Shown piece by piece: positions 21,118 to 29,718 of a DNA stretch of 64,000 bases (the stretch's first letter is position 1; every line of letters starts with the position of its first letter). Location: the NCBI RefSeq assembly GCF_900188485.1, contig NZ_FZPH01000002.1, positions 248,001 through 312,000 of the forward strand, in the 5' to 3' direction. The notes under the pieces are model-generated. The model ran no database searches. It had not been told where the DNA came from and saw only the letters and a list, made by a program, of their open reading frames with translations. This DNA is from Asanoa hainanensis. GTDB lineage: Bacteria > Actinomycetota > Actinomycetes > Mycobacteriales > Micromonosporaceae. Both the position numbers and the translations under genes were made by a program.

Positions 21118-22050
21118 ATGCCAGCCACCGACACCGACCTGGTGCTCGCCGCGCAGTCCGGTGACGTCAGCTCACTCGGTTCGTTGCTCACCCGGCACCG
21201 AGCCGGCCAGCTCGCCGTCGCCTACGGGATTCTCGGCGCCGGCCCCGACGCCGAGGACGCCGTCCAGGAGGCGGCCCTGGTCGCGCTGCGCCGGATCGGT
21301 GACCTGCGCGACCCCTCGGCGGTCGGCCCCTGGCTGCGGATGATCGTCCGCAACGCCTGCAAGATGCGGCTGCGTGGACCGGTCTCCACGGCCCTGGACG
21401 AGCGGGTGGCCGCGACCCTGCCGTCGAGCGAGCCCGACCCGGCCGAGCTGCTCGAGCAGCACGCCGCCCGGGACTGGGTGTGGCACGCCCTCGACGGGCT
21501 GTCCCCGTCGCTGCGGCTGGTCGTCATGCTGCGGCACTTCACCGGTGTCACGTCGTACCAGGACATCGCCGACGCCTGTGCCGTGCCGGTCGGCACCGTC
21601 CGCAGCCGGCTCAGCGAGGCCCGCCGGAAGCTGGCCGAGGCGCTCCTGGCCACCGCCGACGAGGCGCACGACGACGTGACCGCCCGCGCCGCCGCTCGCC
21701 GCCGCAGCGCCGAGGAGGCCTTCGTCGCGATGGACCGGGGGCACTTCGCCTCGGTGCTGGCCGAGGACTGGTCCCCGACGGTCGAGTCGTTCTGGCCGCC
21801 GGGCATCCAGGCCACCGGCCACGCGTTCCTGCTGCGCGGCATGGACAACGACCTGGCCGACGGCGTCGGGCATAAATTGACCAACGTGGTGGCCAGCCGC
21901 GACCTCGACATCTGGGAGTTCGACCTGGTCAGCCCGCCGGAGGACCCGACGCACTGCCCGCCGGGCGCGGTGTGGGTGCAGCACCGCGCGGGCGGCCTGG
22001 TGCAGCGGGCCCGGCTGTTCCACCTGCCGCGCCCGACCCGGGTCGCGTGA
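21118..22050 (+). CDS. ECF-type RNA polymerase sigma factor with C-terminal SnoaL-like extension
   Basis: 310 aa from ATG 21118. Region 2 spans TDLVLAAQSGD to WLRMIVRNACKMRLR, region 4 spans LDGLSPSLRLVVMLRHF to GTVRSRLSEARRKL. About 110 further residues resemble the SnoaL-like C-terminal domains of large ECF sigma factors such as SigJ, thought to act as built-in regulators. No anti-sigma gene is adjacent. A TACCTT box lies 7 nt before the ATG, so the mRNA may be leaderless. An in-frame ATG at 21067 is an alternative. Confidence 0.88.
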   Translation: MPATDTDLVLAAQSGDVSSLGSLLTRHRAGQLAVAYGILGAGPDAEDAVQEAALVALRRIGDLRDPSAVGPWLRMIVRNACKMRLRGPVSTALDERVAATLPSSEPDPAELLEQHAARDWVWHALDGLSPSLRLVVMLRHFTGVTSYQDIADACAVPVGTVRSRLSEARRKLAEALLATADEAHDDVTARAAARRRSAEEAFVAMDRGHFASVLAEDWSPTVESFWPPGIQATGHAFLLRGMDNDLADGVGHKLTNVVASRDLDIWEFDLVSPPEDPTHCPPGAVWVQHRAGGLVQRARLFHLPRPTRVA

Positions 22051-22153
22051 CGACGGACACCCGTGTCGGCGTCGAACTTCCTGGGTGATTGCCGCATCTT
22101 GGCGGTGTGAGCACAGAATTTGTCGCCTCGGTCGAGGGGCCGAGGCGGAAGCG

Positions 22154-22921
22154 ATGTTCGCCTACGAGAGCGTGTCCGCGCCGGACGTGCGGGCTCGCCT
22201 CGGGCTCGCGGCCGCCCGGATCGGAGGCGGGGTGGTGCTGTCCGCGCGCCACGACCCGACCAACTACTGGAGCAAGGCCCTCGGGTTCGGGTTCACCGAA
22301 CCCGTGACGAGGGACCTGGTCGACCAGATCGTCGGGTTCTACCGGTCGGAAGGGACGCCGAGCGCGGTCATCCAGATCGCGCCCGCCGTGCTTCCGGCCG
22401 ACTGGGAGGAGATCCGGACGGCGTACGGGCTGGAGCCGGTGTCGTCCTGGGTGAAGCTCGCGGCGCCCATCGACGCGGTCCGGCCGGCCGGTGGCACGCG
22501 GCTGCGGGTCGCTCCCGTCGAGGCCGGGGACTTCGACAAGTGGGCCCTGGTGCTGCTGCGGGGGTTCGGCATGCCGGCCGATGGCCTGGACCAGATGATC
22601 TCGGGGGCGGTGCGGAACCCGGCGTTCCGGCCGTACGGCGTCTGGGACGGGCCGGAACTGGTCGGGGTGGGGAACCTCTTCGTGCACGGCTCGGTCGGTG
22701 CGCTCAGCGCCGGAACGGTGCTGCCCGACCATCGCAACCAGGGCGCGCAGTCGGCGCTGATCACCGCCCGGGCCGAGGCCGCCCGGGCGGCCGGTTGCCG
22801 GTGGTTGGTGGCGGAGACCGGCCAGCCGTCGCCGGGTGAGCGCAACCCGTCGCTGGACAACCTGGTGCGCGCCGGCCTGACGGTGCGGTATCCACGGCAG
22901 AACTGGCGGTGGATCGCCTGA
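22154..22921 (+). CDS. GNAT-family acetyltransferase, possible N-terminal frameshift
   Basis: 255 aa from ATG 22154 (MFAYESVSAPDVRARLG). The N-terminal half is divergent and the C-terminal half holds the acetyl-CoA fold (LSAGTVLPDHRNQGAQSALITAR). Just upstream, GTG 22107 opens VSTEFVASVEG in another frame. One extra G in the GGGG run at 22136-22139 would join it to GAEAEAMFAYES. So either the start is simply 22154, or the gene (or read) has lost one base. Substrate unknown. Confidence 0.8.
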   Translation: MFAYESVSAPDVRARLGLAAARIGGGVVLSARHDPTNYWSKALGFGFTEPVTRDLVDQIVGFYRSEGTPSAVIQIAPAVLPADWEEIRTAYGLEPVSSWVKLAAPIDAVRPAGGTRLRVAPVEAGDFDKWALVLLRGFGMPADGLDQMISGAVRNPAFRPYGVWDGPELVGVGNLFVHGSVGALSAGTVLPDHRNQGAQSALITARAEAARAAGCRWLVAETGQPSPGERNPSLDNLVRAGLTVRYPRQNWRWIA

Positions 22922-22930
22922 CCTGTGCCG

Positions 22931-23011
22931 TGCCCGGAGCGGGACTCGAACCCGCACGCCTTTCGGCAGCCGCTTTTAAGGCAGCCGTGTCTGCCGTTCC
23001 ACCACCCGGGC
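22931..23011 (-). tRNA. tRNA-Leu (anticodon UAA), bldA type
   Basis: 81 nt; read on the minus strand it starts GCCCGGGTGGTGGAA and ends TTCGAGTCCCGCTCCGGGCA. Acceptor stem GCCCGGG/TCCGGGC (one G-T), anticodon stem GCTGC/GCGGC, loop CTTAAAA with anticodon UAA at 22976-22978, a long type II variable arm (TGCCGAAAGGCG), and no encoded CCA. This is the only tRNA class reading UUA, which is very rare in such genomes, and is the equivalent of Streptomyces bldA. Confidence 0.95.
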
Positions 23012-23020
23012 AGCGTCACC

Positions 23021-23049
23021 GTCACGGTAACCGCCTGTCACGGTAACCG
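23021..23049. repeat. Two direct repeats upstream of tRNA-Leu
   Basis: GTCACGGTAACCG occurs at 23021-23033 and again at 23037-23049, one and a half helical turns apart (16 bp), 10 nt upstream of the tRNA 5' end. Each copy contains TACCGT on the minus strand, a possible -10 box. It may be the tRNA promoter/operator or a chance duplication. Confidence 0.45.
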
Positions 23050-23112
23050 GTTGGCCGCGGCTACGGTGGAGGCGGCACCTGCCACGCCACTTCGCATACT
23101 AGGGTCTAGCGC

Positions 23113-24954
23113 GTGACCAGCACTGCCCGCGCGGCGCAGCAGGCCGACCCCGCCGACCCGCCACCGGCGCCGGGGCGATCCGCGCGCTGGTCGGCCGCCC
23201 GGCTCCGGCCGCACCTCGCGGACCTGGCCATCTGCCTCGGCTTCCTGTTGCTGGCGGCCTGGATCATGCACGGCCTGTGGCCGTCGCCGACCGGCAAAGT
23301 GCTCGGCCTCAACCCCGAGGACCAGACGCTCTACGAGTGGTTCCTGGCGGTCGACTCGCGGGTCCTGCACGGCGACTTCTCGCTGGTCACCGACCGGCTG
23401 AACGCGCCCGACGGGGTCAACCTGATGGCCAACACCACGGTCATCGCGCTCGGTGCGCTGTTCTCGCCGGTCACGCTGCTGTTCGGCGCGCCGGTGACGT
23501 TCGCGCTGCTGGCCACCCTGACCCTCGGGCTCACCGCGGTCGCGTTCTACCTGCTCTTCCGGCGGGTGCTCGGCGCGCACCGGCTCGCCGCCGGCCTCGG
23601 TGGCGGGTTCTGCGGCTTCGCGCCCGGCATGATCTCGCAGAACAACAGCCACCTGCACATGACCGCGCTGTGGCTGGTGCCGGTGCTGGTCTGGGCGGTG
23701 GTCAGCATCGTCCGCGCCGCCGACCCGGCGGACCCGACCAACGCCGGCCGCGAAGGCGGGCGCAACTGGCGTCGCATCGTGGTCTTCGGTGTGATCCTCG
23801 CGGTCACGGTCACGATCCAGGTGTTCATCGGCGAAGAGGTCCTGTTCCTCACCGCGCTCACCCTCGTGATCATGACGCTGGTCTACGTCGGCGCCCGTCC
23901 CGCGTTCAGTCGCCGCGCGCTCCGGGGTGCGGTGGGCGGCGTCGCGGTCGCGGTCGTGCTGTCGGTGGTCGCGCTGGCGTACCCGTTGTGGTTCCAGTTC
24001 AAGGGGCCGCAGAGCGTGCCCAACGGCGTGTTCAGCCCGCACTTCTTCTCGGCCGACCTGGCCAGCTTCAAGACGTTCTCGCCGCTGTCGTGGGCCGGGA
24101 AAGACGAGAACGCGCGGCTGAGCACCGGCGCGGCCGAATACAACACGTTCTTCGGCTGGCCGCTGATCCTGGTGGCGATCGGCTGCGCGGCCTGGCTGAT
24201 CCGCCGCCCGCTGGTGCTGGCGTGCACGATCGCCGCGGTCGTGATGGCGGCGCTCTCGCTCGGCCCCGAGGTCGTCGTCAACGCCACCCGCACCGACATC
24301 AGCGGCCCGTACCGGCTGCTGCTCGGCCTCCCGATCGTCGACGGCGCCCTGCCGATGCGGTTCGCACTGGCACTGATCCCGCTGATCGCGACGGTGCTCG
24401 TGGTCGCCGTCGACACCGCGCTCAAGCTGACCTGGCAGCAGCCGGCCAAGGTCGTCGTGCCGGCACTCGTGGCGCTCGCCCTGCTGCCGGTCTTCCCGCG
24501 GCCACTGCCGACCGTCGACCGCGCCCCTGTGCCCGAGTTCATCAGCGGCGGCCACTGGCGCGAGTGCGTCTCACCGGGCGGCGTGATGGTGCCGGTGCCG
24601 TTGGCGAACCCCAAGGAGCCCTGGCCGATGCGCTGGGCCGCGGCGGCCGACGCCGGCTTCGCGATCCCCGAGGGCTTCTTCATCGCGCCGTACGGCGCCA
24701 ACGGCACGGCGTCGATGGGCACGTTCAAGCAGCCCACCTCGCAACTGATCCAGCAGGCCGCCACCGAGGGCGTCGTGCCGGGCATCGGCGACTTCCAGCG
24801 GGCCCAGGCCAAGTCCGACTTCGCCTTCTGGAAAGCACAGTGCGTGGTCCTGGCCGACGGCACGGTCAACGAGGCCACGCTGCGCACCACGCTGGAGCAG
24901 CTGATCGGCCCGGGCAAGCGCATCGCGGACGTGACGACATGGAAGGTCGGCTGA
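23113..24954 (+). CDS. Large polytopic membrane protein, GT-C glycosyltransferase-like
   Basis: 613 aa from GTG 23113. A short cytoplasmic Pro/Arg-rich N-terminus precedes about ten membrane helices (residues 38-460) and a C-terminal extracytoplasmic domain with Cys in GGHWRECVSPGG and KAQCVVLADG. The first outer loop (EDQTLYEWFLAVDSRVLHGD and NAPDGVNLMANTTV) resembles the catalytic loop of GT-C lipid-linked sugar transferases. No exact family assigned. It overlaps the following gene by 16 nt. Confidence 0.72.
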   Translation: MTSTARAAQQADPADPPPAPGRSARWSAARLRPHLADLAICLGFLLLAAWIMHGLWPSPTGKVLGLNPEDQTLYEWFLAVDSRVLHGDFSLVTDRLNAPDGVNLMANTTVIALGALFSPVTLLFGAPVTFALLATLTLGLTAVAFYLLFRRVLGAHRLAAGLGGGFCGFAPGMISQNNSHLHMTALWLVPVLVWAVVSIVRAADPADPTNAGREGGRNWRRIVVFGVILAVTVTIQVFIGEEVLFLTALTLVIMTLVYVGARPAFSRRALRGAVGGVAVAVVLSVVALAYPLWFQFKGPQSVPNGVFSPHFFSADLASFKTFSPLSWAGKDENARLSTGAAEYNTFFGWPLILVAIGCAAWLIRRPLVLACTIAAVVMAALSLGPEVVVNATRTDISGPYRLLLGLPIVDGALPMRFALALIPLIATVLVVAVDTALKLTWQQPAKVVVPALVALALLPVFPRPLPTVDRAPVPEFISGGHWRECVSPGGVMVPVPLANPKEPWPMRWAAAADAGFAIPEGFFIAPYGANGTASMGTFKQPTSQLIQQAATEGVVPGIGDFQRAQAKSDFAFWKAQCVVLADGTVNEATLRTTLEQLIGPGKRIADVTTWKVG

Positions 24955-25838
24955 CCACCCTGCGCCTCGTCAGCCTGCTCCCGTCCGCGACGGAGATCGC
25001 CTACGCCCTGGGCCTGGGCGACGACCTGGTCGGCGTGACCTTCGAGTGCACGGTCCCACCCGGCTTCACCCCCACGGTCGTGGTCGGCGGCCGAGACACC
25101 AAGGACTTGACCCCATCCGAGATCGACGCGTACGTGCGATCGGCGGCAGCAACCGGCACGGACCTCTACACGCTGCACGCCGACGCCCTGGCCGACCTGC
25201 GCCCGGACCTGATCCTCACCCAGGACCTGTGCCGAGTCTGCGCCCTGCCCGCCGGCCGAGTCGCTGACGCGCTCGATCACCTGGGTTGCCAGTCGGACGT
25301 GCTCACCCTGGACCCCCACACGCTCACCGACGTGCTGGAGTCGATCACCGCGGTCGGCGACCGCGCCTTCGCCGCAGCAGCGGCCGCCACGCTGGTCACC
25401 ACACTGCGCAGCCGACTGTCGACGGTGGCGGCCGCAGTGGCCGACCGCCCCCGCCCACGGGTAGCTGTGGTCGAGTGGACCGACCCACCCTTTGGCGCCG
25501 GCCACTGGATCCCGGACCTGGTCACCGCAGCCGGCGGCACGCCGGTGGTAGCTCACCCAGGCGCCCGCTCAGTGGCGACCAGCTGGGCCGCCTTCCAAGA
25601 GGCCTCCCCGGACGTGGTCATCGTGGCCCCCTGCGGCTACGACGTGGTCGGCGCGACAGCCCAGGCCCGCACGGTCCTGCCGCACTTCCCGTCGACCCCG
25701 GTCTGGGCCATCGACGCAGACGCCTTGATCGTCCGCCCAGGCCCCCGCCTGGTCGACGGCGTGGAGTCGTTGGCTGCGATCCTGCACCCCGACGCGGTCC
25801 CGCCACGCCCACCGGGCCAGATCACCCAGGTCGCCTAG
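24939..25838 (+). CDS. BtuF/FhuD-like cobalamin-binding ABC substrate-binding domain protein
   Basis: 299 aa from ATG 24939. Periplasmic-binding-protein fold of the helical-backbone class: LVSLLPSATEIAYALGLGDD at the N-terminus, PDLILTQDLCRVCALP in the middle, and VVIVAPCGYDV in the second lobe. There is no signal peptide or lipobox, so it is probably cytoplasmic or its partner transporter is elsewhere. The CRVC pair is notable. The start lies inside the previous gene, implying coupling. Ligand is uncertain. Confidence 0.82.
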   Translation: MEGRLTTLRLVSLLPSATEIAYALGLGDDLVGVTFECTVPPGFTPTVVVGGRDTKDLTPSEIDAYVRSAAATGTDLYTLHADALADLRPDLILTQDLCRVCALPAGRVADALDHLGCQSDVLTLDPHTLTDVLESITAVGDRAFAAAAAATLVTTLRSRLSTVAAAVADRPRPRVAVVEWTDPPFGAGHWIPDLVTAAGGTPVVAHPGARSVATSWAAFQEASPDVVIVAPCGYDVVGATAQARTVLPHFPSTPVWAIDADALIVRPGPRLVDGVESLAAILHPDAVPPRPPGQITQVA

Positions 25839-26139
25839 CCACCCAACCCGGCCGCCAGATCCCGGGCGCGGGCAAACCCGCCCCCGCCCCGACGCGATCG
25901 GCAAAACACCGCCGCATCCGGCCGTCGGGCGGGCGCCAGCCGTGGGCGTGGGTGCCTCCTGCCCGCCTCCTGATGCGGTTCGCTGTCACCGCCGGGCCGC
26001 ATCGCCCGGCTCTCGGCGGGGCGCCAGAACCCAGGCGTGGACAACCCTCCGCGCGCGCTTCGGCGCCATCCAGACGCCGGCGGGCCGCATCGCTCGCGCG
26101 GGCACCCCCGACCGCCTGCCAGCAGGGTGCTTTCGCCAG

Positions 26140-26206
26140 GCTTTGCTCTGCACCCATATACGCAACACCCCAATCGGAATGTGCGGATCTGGGTGCAGAG
26201 CAAAGC
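26140..26206. repeat. Palindromic repeat element, copy 2 (intergenic, right arm decayed)
   Basis: Its left arm 26145-26170 is identical over 26 bases to the left arm of the MocR-internal copy. The right arm keeps only the outer TGGGTGCAGAGCAAAGC paired with GCTTTGCTCTGCACCCA (17 bp); the inner part has diverged (GTGCGGATC). This indicates a family of dispersed elements in this genome. Confidence 0.88.
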
Positions 26207-26246
26207 GACCGATGCGAAGCCTCGGTTGTGGACCGCGGACCTGGCA

Positions 26247-26272
26247 GGGCCGGGCCCCCTAGGGCCCGGCCC
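26247..26272 (-). terminator. GC hairpin downstream of the thiolase gene
   Basis: 11-bp perfect stem GGGCCGGGCCC / GGGCCCGGCCC with a CCTA loop, about 70 nt past the thiolase stop on the minus strand. No T-run is present. Confidence 0.55.
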
Positions 26273-26342
26273 GGTCTGAGCGGGAGCAACGGTCGTGCCG
26301 CCGACGAACCGTGGCAAATCAGATCTTGATTTTGAAGTTGGG

Positions 26343-27605
26343 TTAGCTAAGCCTCTCCAGGACCATGGCCATCCCTTGTCCGCCGCCGACGCACATAGTT
26401 TCTAGGCCGATGGTTTTGTCGTTCCAGTCGAGGGAGTTGATCAGGGTGCCGGTGATGCGGGCGCCGGTCATGCCGAAGGGGTGGCCTACCGCGATCGCTC
26501 CGCCCATCACGTTGAGCTTGTCGATCGGGATGCCCAGGTCCTGGTACGACGGGATGACCTGGGCCGCGAACGCCTCGTTGATCTCGACCAGGTCCACGTC
26601 GTCGATGGTCATGCCGGCTCGGCTCAGGGCCTGCAGGGACGCTCCGACCGGGCCCAGGCCCATGATCTCGGGGGACAGGGCCGTGACGCCCGTCGAGACG
26701 ATGCGGGCCAGCGGGGTGATGCCCAGGTCGCGGGCGCGGGCGGCGCTCATCACGATGACCGCCGCGGCGCCGTCGTTGAGGGGGCAGCAGTTGCCGGCGG
26801 TGATGCGGCCGTCGGGGCGGAAGACCGGCTTGAGGCCGGCCACACCCTCCAGCGTCACCCCGGCGCGGGGGCCGTCGTCCTGCGACACCACAGCGCCGCT
26901 CGGGGTCGTCACGGGGGTGATCTCGCGGGCCCAGAAGCCGTCGGCGATCGCCTTCTCGGCGAGGTTCTGGCTGCGTACGCCGAACTCGTCCATCTCCTCG
27001 CGGCTCACGCCCTTGACCTGGGCGAGGTTCTCAGCGGTCTGGCCCATCGCGAGGTAGACGTCGGGCAGGTCGCCGTCCGTGCGGGGGTCGTGCCAGACCT
27101 CGCCGCCACCGGCCGCTCGTGCCTTGGAGCGCACCCTGGCCGGGGCGAACCGCTGGTTCTCCCAGGGGCCGCCGACGAGCTCCTGCGCCTCGGGCGGCAG
27201 TGAGTCCGACGAGCCTCGGGCGAACCGCGACACGCACTCGACGCCGGCGGAGATGAAGACGTCGCCCTCGCCCGCGCGGATCGCGTGGAACGCCATCCGG
27301 GTGGTCTGGAGCGACGACGAGCAGTAGCGGGTGATCGTGGCACCCGGCAGCCCGTCGAGGTCGAGCAGCGTCGCGACCACGCGGGCCATGTTGAAGCCCT
27401 GCTCGCCGCCGGGCAGGCCGCAGCCGAGGTAGAGGTCGTCGATCGTGGTCGGGTCGAGCTCCGGCACCTTGTCGAGCGCGGCCCGCACGATGGTGGCCGT
27501 CAGGTCGTCGGCCCGCAGCTCCCGCAGCGATCCCTTGACGGCCCGACCGATGGGTGAGCGGGCGGTGGCGACAATGACGGCGTCGCGGTCCGACTGGATG
27601 GCCAT
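26343..27605 (-). CDS. Acetyl-CoA C-acyltransferase (thiolase)
   Basis: 420 aa from ATG 27605 (MAIQSDRDAVIVATARSPIG). Nucleophile C95 in ITRYCSSSLQT, H in INEAFAAQ / GGAIAVGHPFGMTG, second catalytic Cys in MCVGGGQGMAM. The length and internal segment VSRFARGSSDS fit actinobacterial FadA-type degradative thiolases of beta-oxidation rather than the shorter AtoB type. No hydratase or dehydrogenase gene is adjacent, so it works with partners elsewhere. Confidence 0.93.
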   Translation of the reverse strand: MAIQSDRDAVIVATARSPIGRAVKGSLRELRADDLTATIVRAALDKVPELDPTTIDDLYLGCGLPGGEQGFNMARVVATLLDLDGLPGATITRYCSSSLQTTRMAFHAIRAGEGDVFISAGVECVSRFARGSSDSLPPEAQELVGGPWENQRFAPARVRSKARAAGGGEVWHDPRTDGDLPDVYLAMGQTAENLAQVKGVSREEMDEFGVRSQNLAEKAIADGFWAREITPVTTPSGAVVSQDDGPRAGVTLEGVAGLKPVFRPDGRITAGNCCPLNDGAAAVIVMSAARARDLGITPLARIVSTGVTALSPEIMGLGPVGASLQALSRAGMTIDDVDLVEINEAFAAQVIPSYQDLGIPIDKLNVMGGAIAVGHPFGMTGARITGTLINSLDWNDKTIGLETMCVGGGQGMAMVLERLS

Positions 27606-27666
27606 GTCACACGTTAACCCGAGGCGCCAGGGCCTGGCGGATGTGATTCCTCTCAATCCGCCGGCG

Positions 27667-28461
27667 TCAGGGCGCGGCTGACCGACCCAGCCCAGCCAGC
27701 GCGGACACGGCCGGGAGCAGGGCGTGCGCCCACACCCGGTAGCCGTCGGCCGACGGGTGGAAGCCGTCGAAGCAGAGCGTGCCGGCGTCGGCCCGGAACA
27801 CCGCGCCCGTCTCCGCCGCGAGGTCGACCACGGCGCCGCCGGCGGCCCTTACCGCGTGGCCCTGTGCCGCCGCGGTCTGCCGGCCCCACCAGCCCGCGAT
27901 CTCGCGCAGCGGCTGGTCGATCGCGCGGGCCGCGCCCAGGTCGGGGCACGTGCCGACGACGACCTCGACACCGGCGTCGCGCAGCCGGCGCACCGCGGCG
28001 GCCAGGTAGGCGGCGGACTCGCCGGGCCGGCGCAGGGTGGTCGCGTCGTTGGCACCGATCAGGATCACGGCCAGGTCGGGGGGCTCGCCGAGCAGCGCCC
28101 GGGCCACCTGGGTGGCGAGGTCGGTCGACCGCGAGCCGGAGACGCCGACGGACGAGAGGTGCACGCGGAGCCCGGCGTCGTCGGCGAGCAGCCGGGCGAG
28201 CTGGCCGCCGACCGTGTCGCCGACGTCGTCGACGCCCACACCGAGCGATGTGGAGTCGCCGAGCAGCACCAGCCGCACCTCCGGGGCGCCTTCGCGGCCC
28301 ACCGCGGTGCGCAGGGCCAGCCCGAGCTGCGGTTGCGCGTAGCGCCGGTTGCGGGCGGTGACGAACTCGCCGGCCAGCAGTGCGGCGCCGGCGAGGCCGC
28401 TGGCCAGCAGCGTCATGGCGGCCGTGCGGCCCAACCGGCCGACCAGACCGCGTGACGTCAT
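27667..28461 (-). CDS. SGNH/GDSL hydrolase, exported or membrane-anchored (1)
   Basis: 264 aa. An N-terminal signal-anchor (AAMTLLASGLAGAALLAG) is followed by the SGNH blocks: GDSTSLGVG (Ser nucleophile), GSRSTDLATQV, IGANDATTL and FDGFHPSADGY (catalytic Asp/His). Such enzymes are esterases or lipases acting outside the membrane. ATG 28461 overlaps the stop of the next SGNH gene by 4 nt, so the two are coupled paralogues. Confidence 0.9.
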   Translation of the reverse strand: MTSRGLVGRLGRTAAMTLLASGLAGAALLAGEFVTARNRRYAQPQLGLALRTAVGREGAPEVRLVLLGDSTSLGVGVDDVGDTVGGQLARLLADDAGLRVHLSSVGVSGSRSTDLATQVARALLGEPPDLAVILIGANDATTLRRPGESAAYLAAAVRRLRDAGVEVVVGTCPDLGAARAIDQPLREIAGWWGRQTAAAQGHAVRAAGGAVVDLAAETGAVFRADAGTLCFDGFHPSADGYRVWAHALLPAVSALAGLGRSAAP

Positions 28462-29561
28462 GCCAACTCCTCCACCGTGGACGGCTCCGCGTCATCGCGG
28501 GCCGGCTCCAAGGGTAACGTCGGCGCGGTCCCGCGTAGGTTCCCGAACAGGCGACGGGCACCACCCGGGCCGGGGCCGAACCACGCGGCCGGGCGACGGC
28601 GCAGCTGCGCCCAGCGGCCCGCGGGGCCCCGGTCGCGGCCCGCGACCTGCGTGCCGCTGACTTCGGTGCCAGGCTGGCGGGCGGCCTCCTGCGCGGCCTG
28701 CGGCAGCGAGCGCACGCCCTCGCCGGCCGTGAGCGCGACCCGCTCCTCGGGCGCGCCGAGCGCGGCCAGCACGCTGGGCAGCATCGCCGCGGCGGCCAGC
28801 GCGTAGCCGTCGGCGGACGGGTGGAACCGGTCGAGGCCGAACATCCGTGCCGGCTCGGCCGCGAACCGGGGGCCGAGCAGGTCGCCGAGCGAGACCGTCC
28901 AGGCGCCGGCCTCGACGCTGGCCACCGTCTGCGCGGCGGCGAGCTGGCGGCTCCACCGGCCCGCCAGCCAGCGCAGCGGCGGCTGGATCGGCTGGATGGT
29001 GCCGAGGTCGGGGCAGGTGCCGACGATCACCCGCGCGCCCACGCTGCGGAACTTGCGGACGGCGTTGACCAGGTGGCGCACCGCGATGTGGGTGCTCGTG
29101 CGGTGGGTGACGTCGTTGCCGCCGATGATGATCACGGCGACGTCGGGGTGCGGTGTGCGCTCCAGCGCGGCCTCGACCTGGTGCGGCAGGCCTGCCGACA
29201 GCGCGCCGACGACGGCGTGGCGGTGCAGCCGGACCGGCCGCTGGAGCCGGCGGGAGACGCCGGTGGCGAGCAGGGCGCCGGGGGTCTCGCGCGGCTTGTG
29301 GACGCCGTAGCCCGCGGCCGACGAGTCGCCGACCACCACCATCTCGATCGGCTCGCCCGGGAACCGGGTGCCGTAGACGCCGTCACCGCGCGGCGGTGGC
29401 TCCTGCGCCTGCGGGATGCGCCGGCGGGCCTGCTCGGCCTGCCCGACGATGAGCGCGGCACCCGCCACCGCTCCGAACGCCGTCACTCCCGCACCGACGG
29501 CCGTGAATCGCGCGACCGTCCGGGCGGCGGTGCGCCAGGCCGCTGCCTCGGCTGCCCCCAT
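28458..29561 (-). CDS. SGNH/GDSL hydrolase, exported or membrane-anchored (2)
   Basis: 367 aa from ATG 29561 (MGAAEAAAWRTAARTV); longer frames run antisense to other sequence and are not used. Signal-anchor at about 18-40, SGNH blocks VVVGDSSAAGYG, IIIGGNDVTHRTS and LDRFHPSADGYALA. Unlike its neighbour it carries a ~110-residue basic, Gln/Arg/Pro-rich tail after the catalytic domain, with no known domain. It is the first gene of the pair. Confidence 0.88.
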   Translation of the reverse strand: MGAAEAAAWRTAARTVARFTAVGAGVTAFGAVAGAALIVGQAEQARRRIPQAQEPPPRGDGVYGTRFPGEPIEMVVVGDSSAAGYGVHKPRETPGALLATGVSRRLQRPVRLHRHAVVGALSAGLPHQVEAALERTPHPDVAVIIIGGNDVTHRTSTHIAVRHLVNAVRKFRSVGARVIVGTCPDLGTIQPIQPPLRWLAGRWSRQLAAAQTVASVEAGAWTVSLGDLLGPRFAAEPARMFGLDRFHPSADGYALAAAAMLPSVLAALGAPEERVALTAGEGVRSLPQAAQEAARQPGTEVSGTQVAGRDRGPAGRWAQLRRRPAAWFGPGPGGARRLFGNLRGTAPTLPLEPARDDAEPSTVEELA

Positions 29562-29718
29562 TGGCTGTGCCCCCCATGCTTCGCTTCCGGCTACGAGGCT
29601 AACTCCGCGACGCCCAAAAAGGTGCTCCACGCTCCCGGGGGTGTTTCGCGGAACAAACCTCGCGGCGGTTCGGGGTGGCGCGTTCTGGGCATCATGGTGC
29701 GGAGGAGGTCGATAGCCG

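Larger units (their letters stand above)
25839..26342. other. Intergenic stretch without a convincing gene
   Basis: 504 bp between the BtuF-like gene and the thiolase. Open frames exist on both strands but none has a ribosome-binding site or family resemblance. It holds the second palindromic repeat copy (26140-26206) and a terminator hairpin (26247-26272). The composition (repeated CGGGCCGCATCGC-like words) suggests decayed repeats. Confidence 0.6.

Noticed and set aside
25839-26342. Several open frames on both strands in the gap before the thiolase
   Set aside because: None has start signals or recognisable sequence; the coding-like composition is due to GC-rich decayed repeats.
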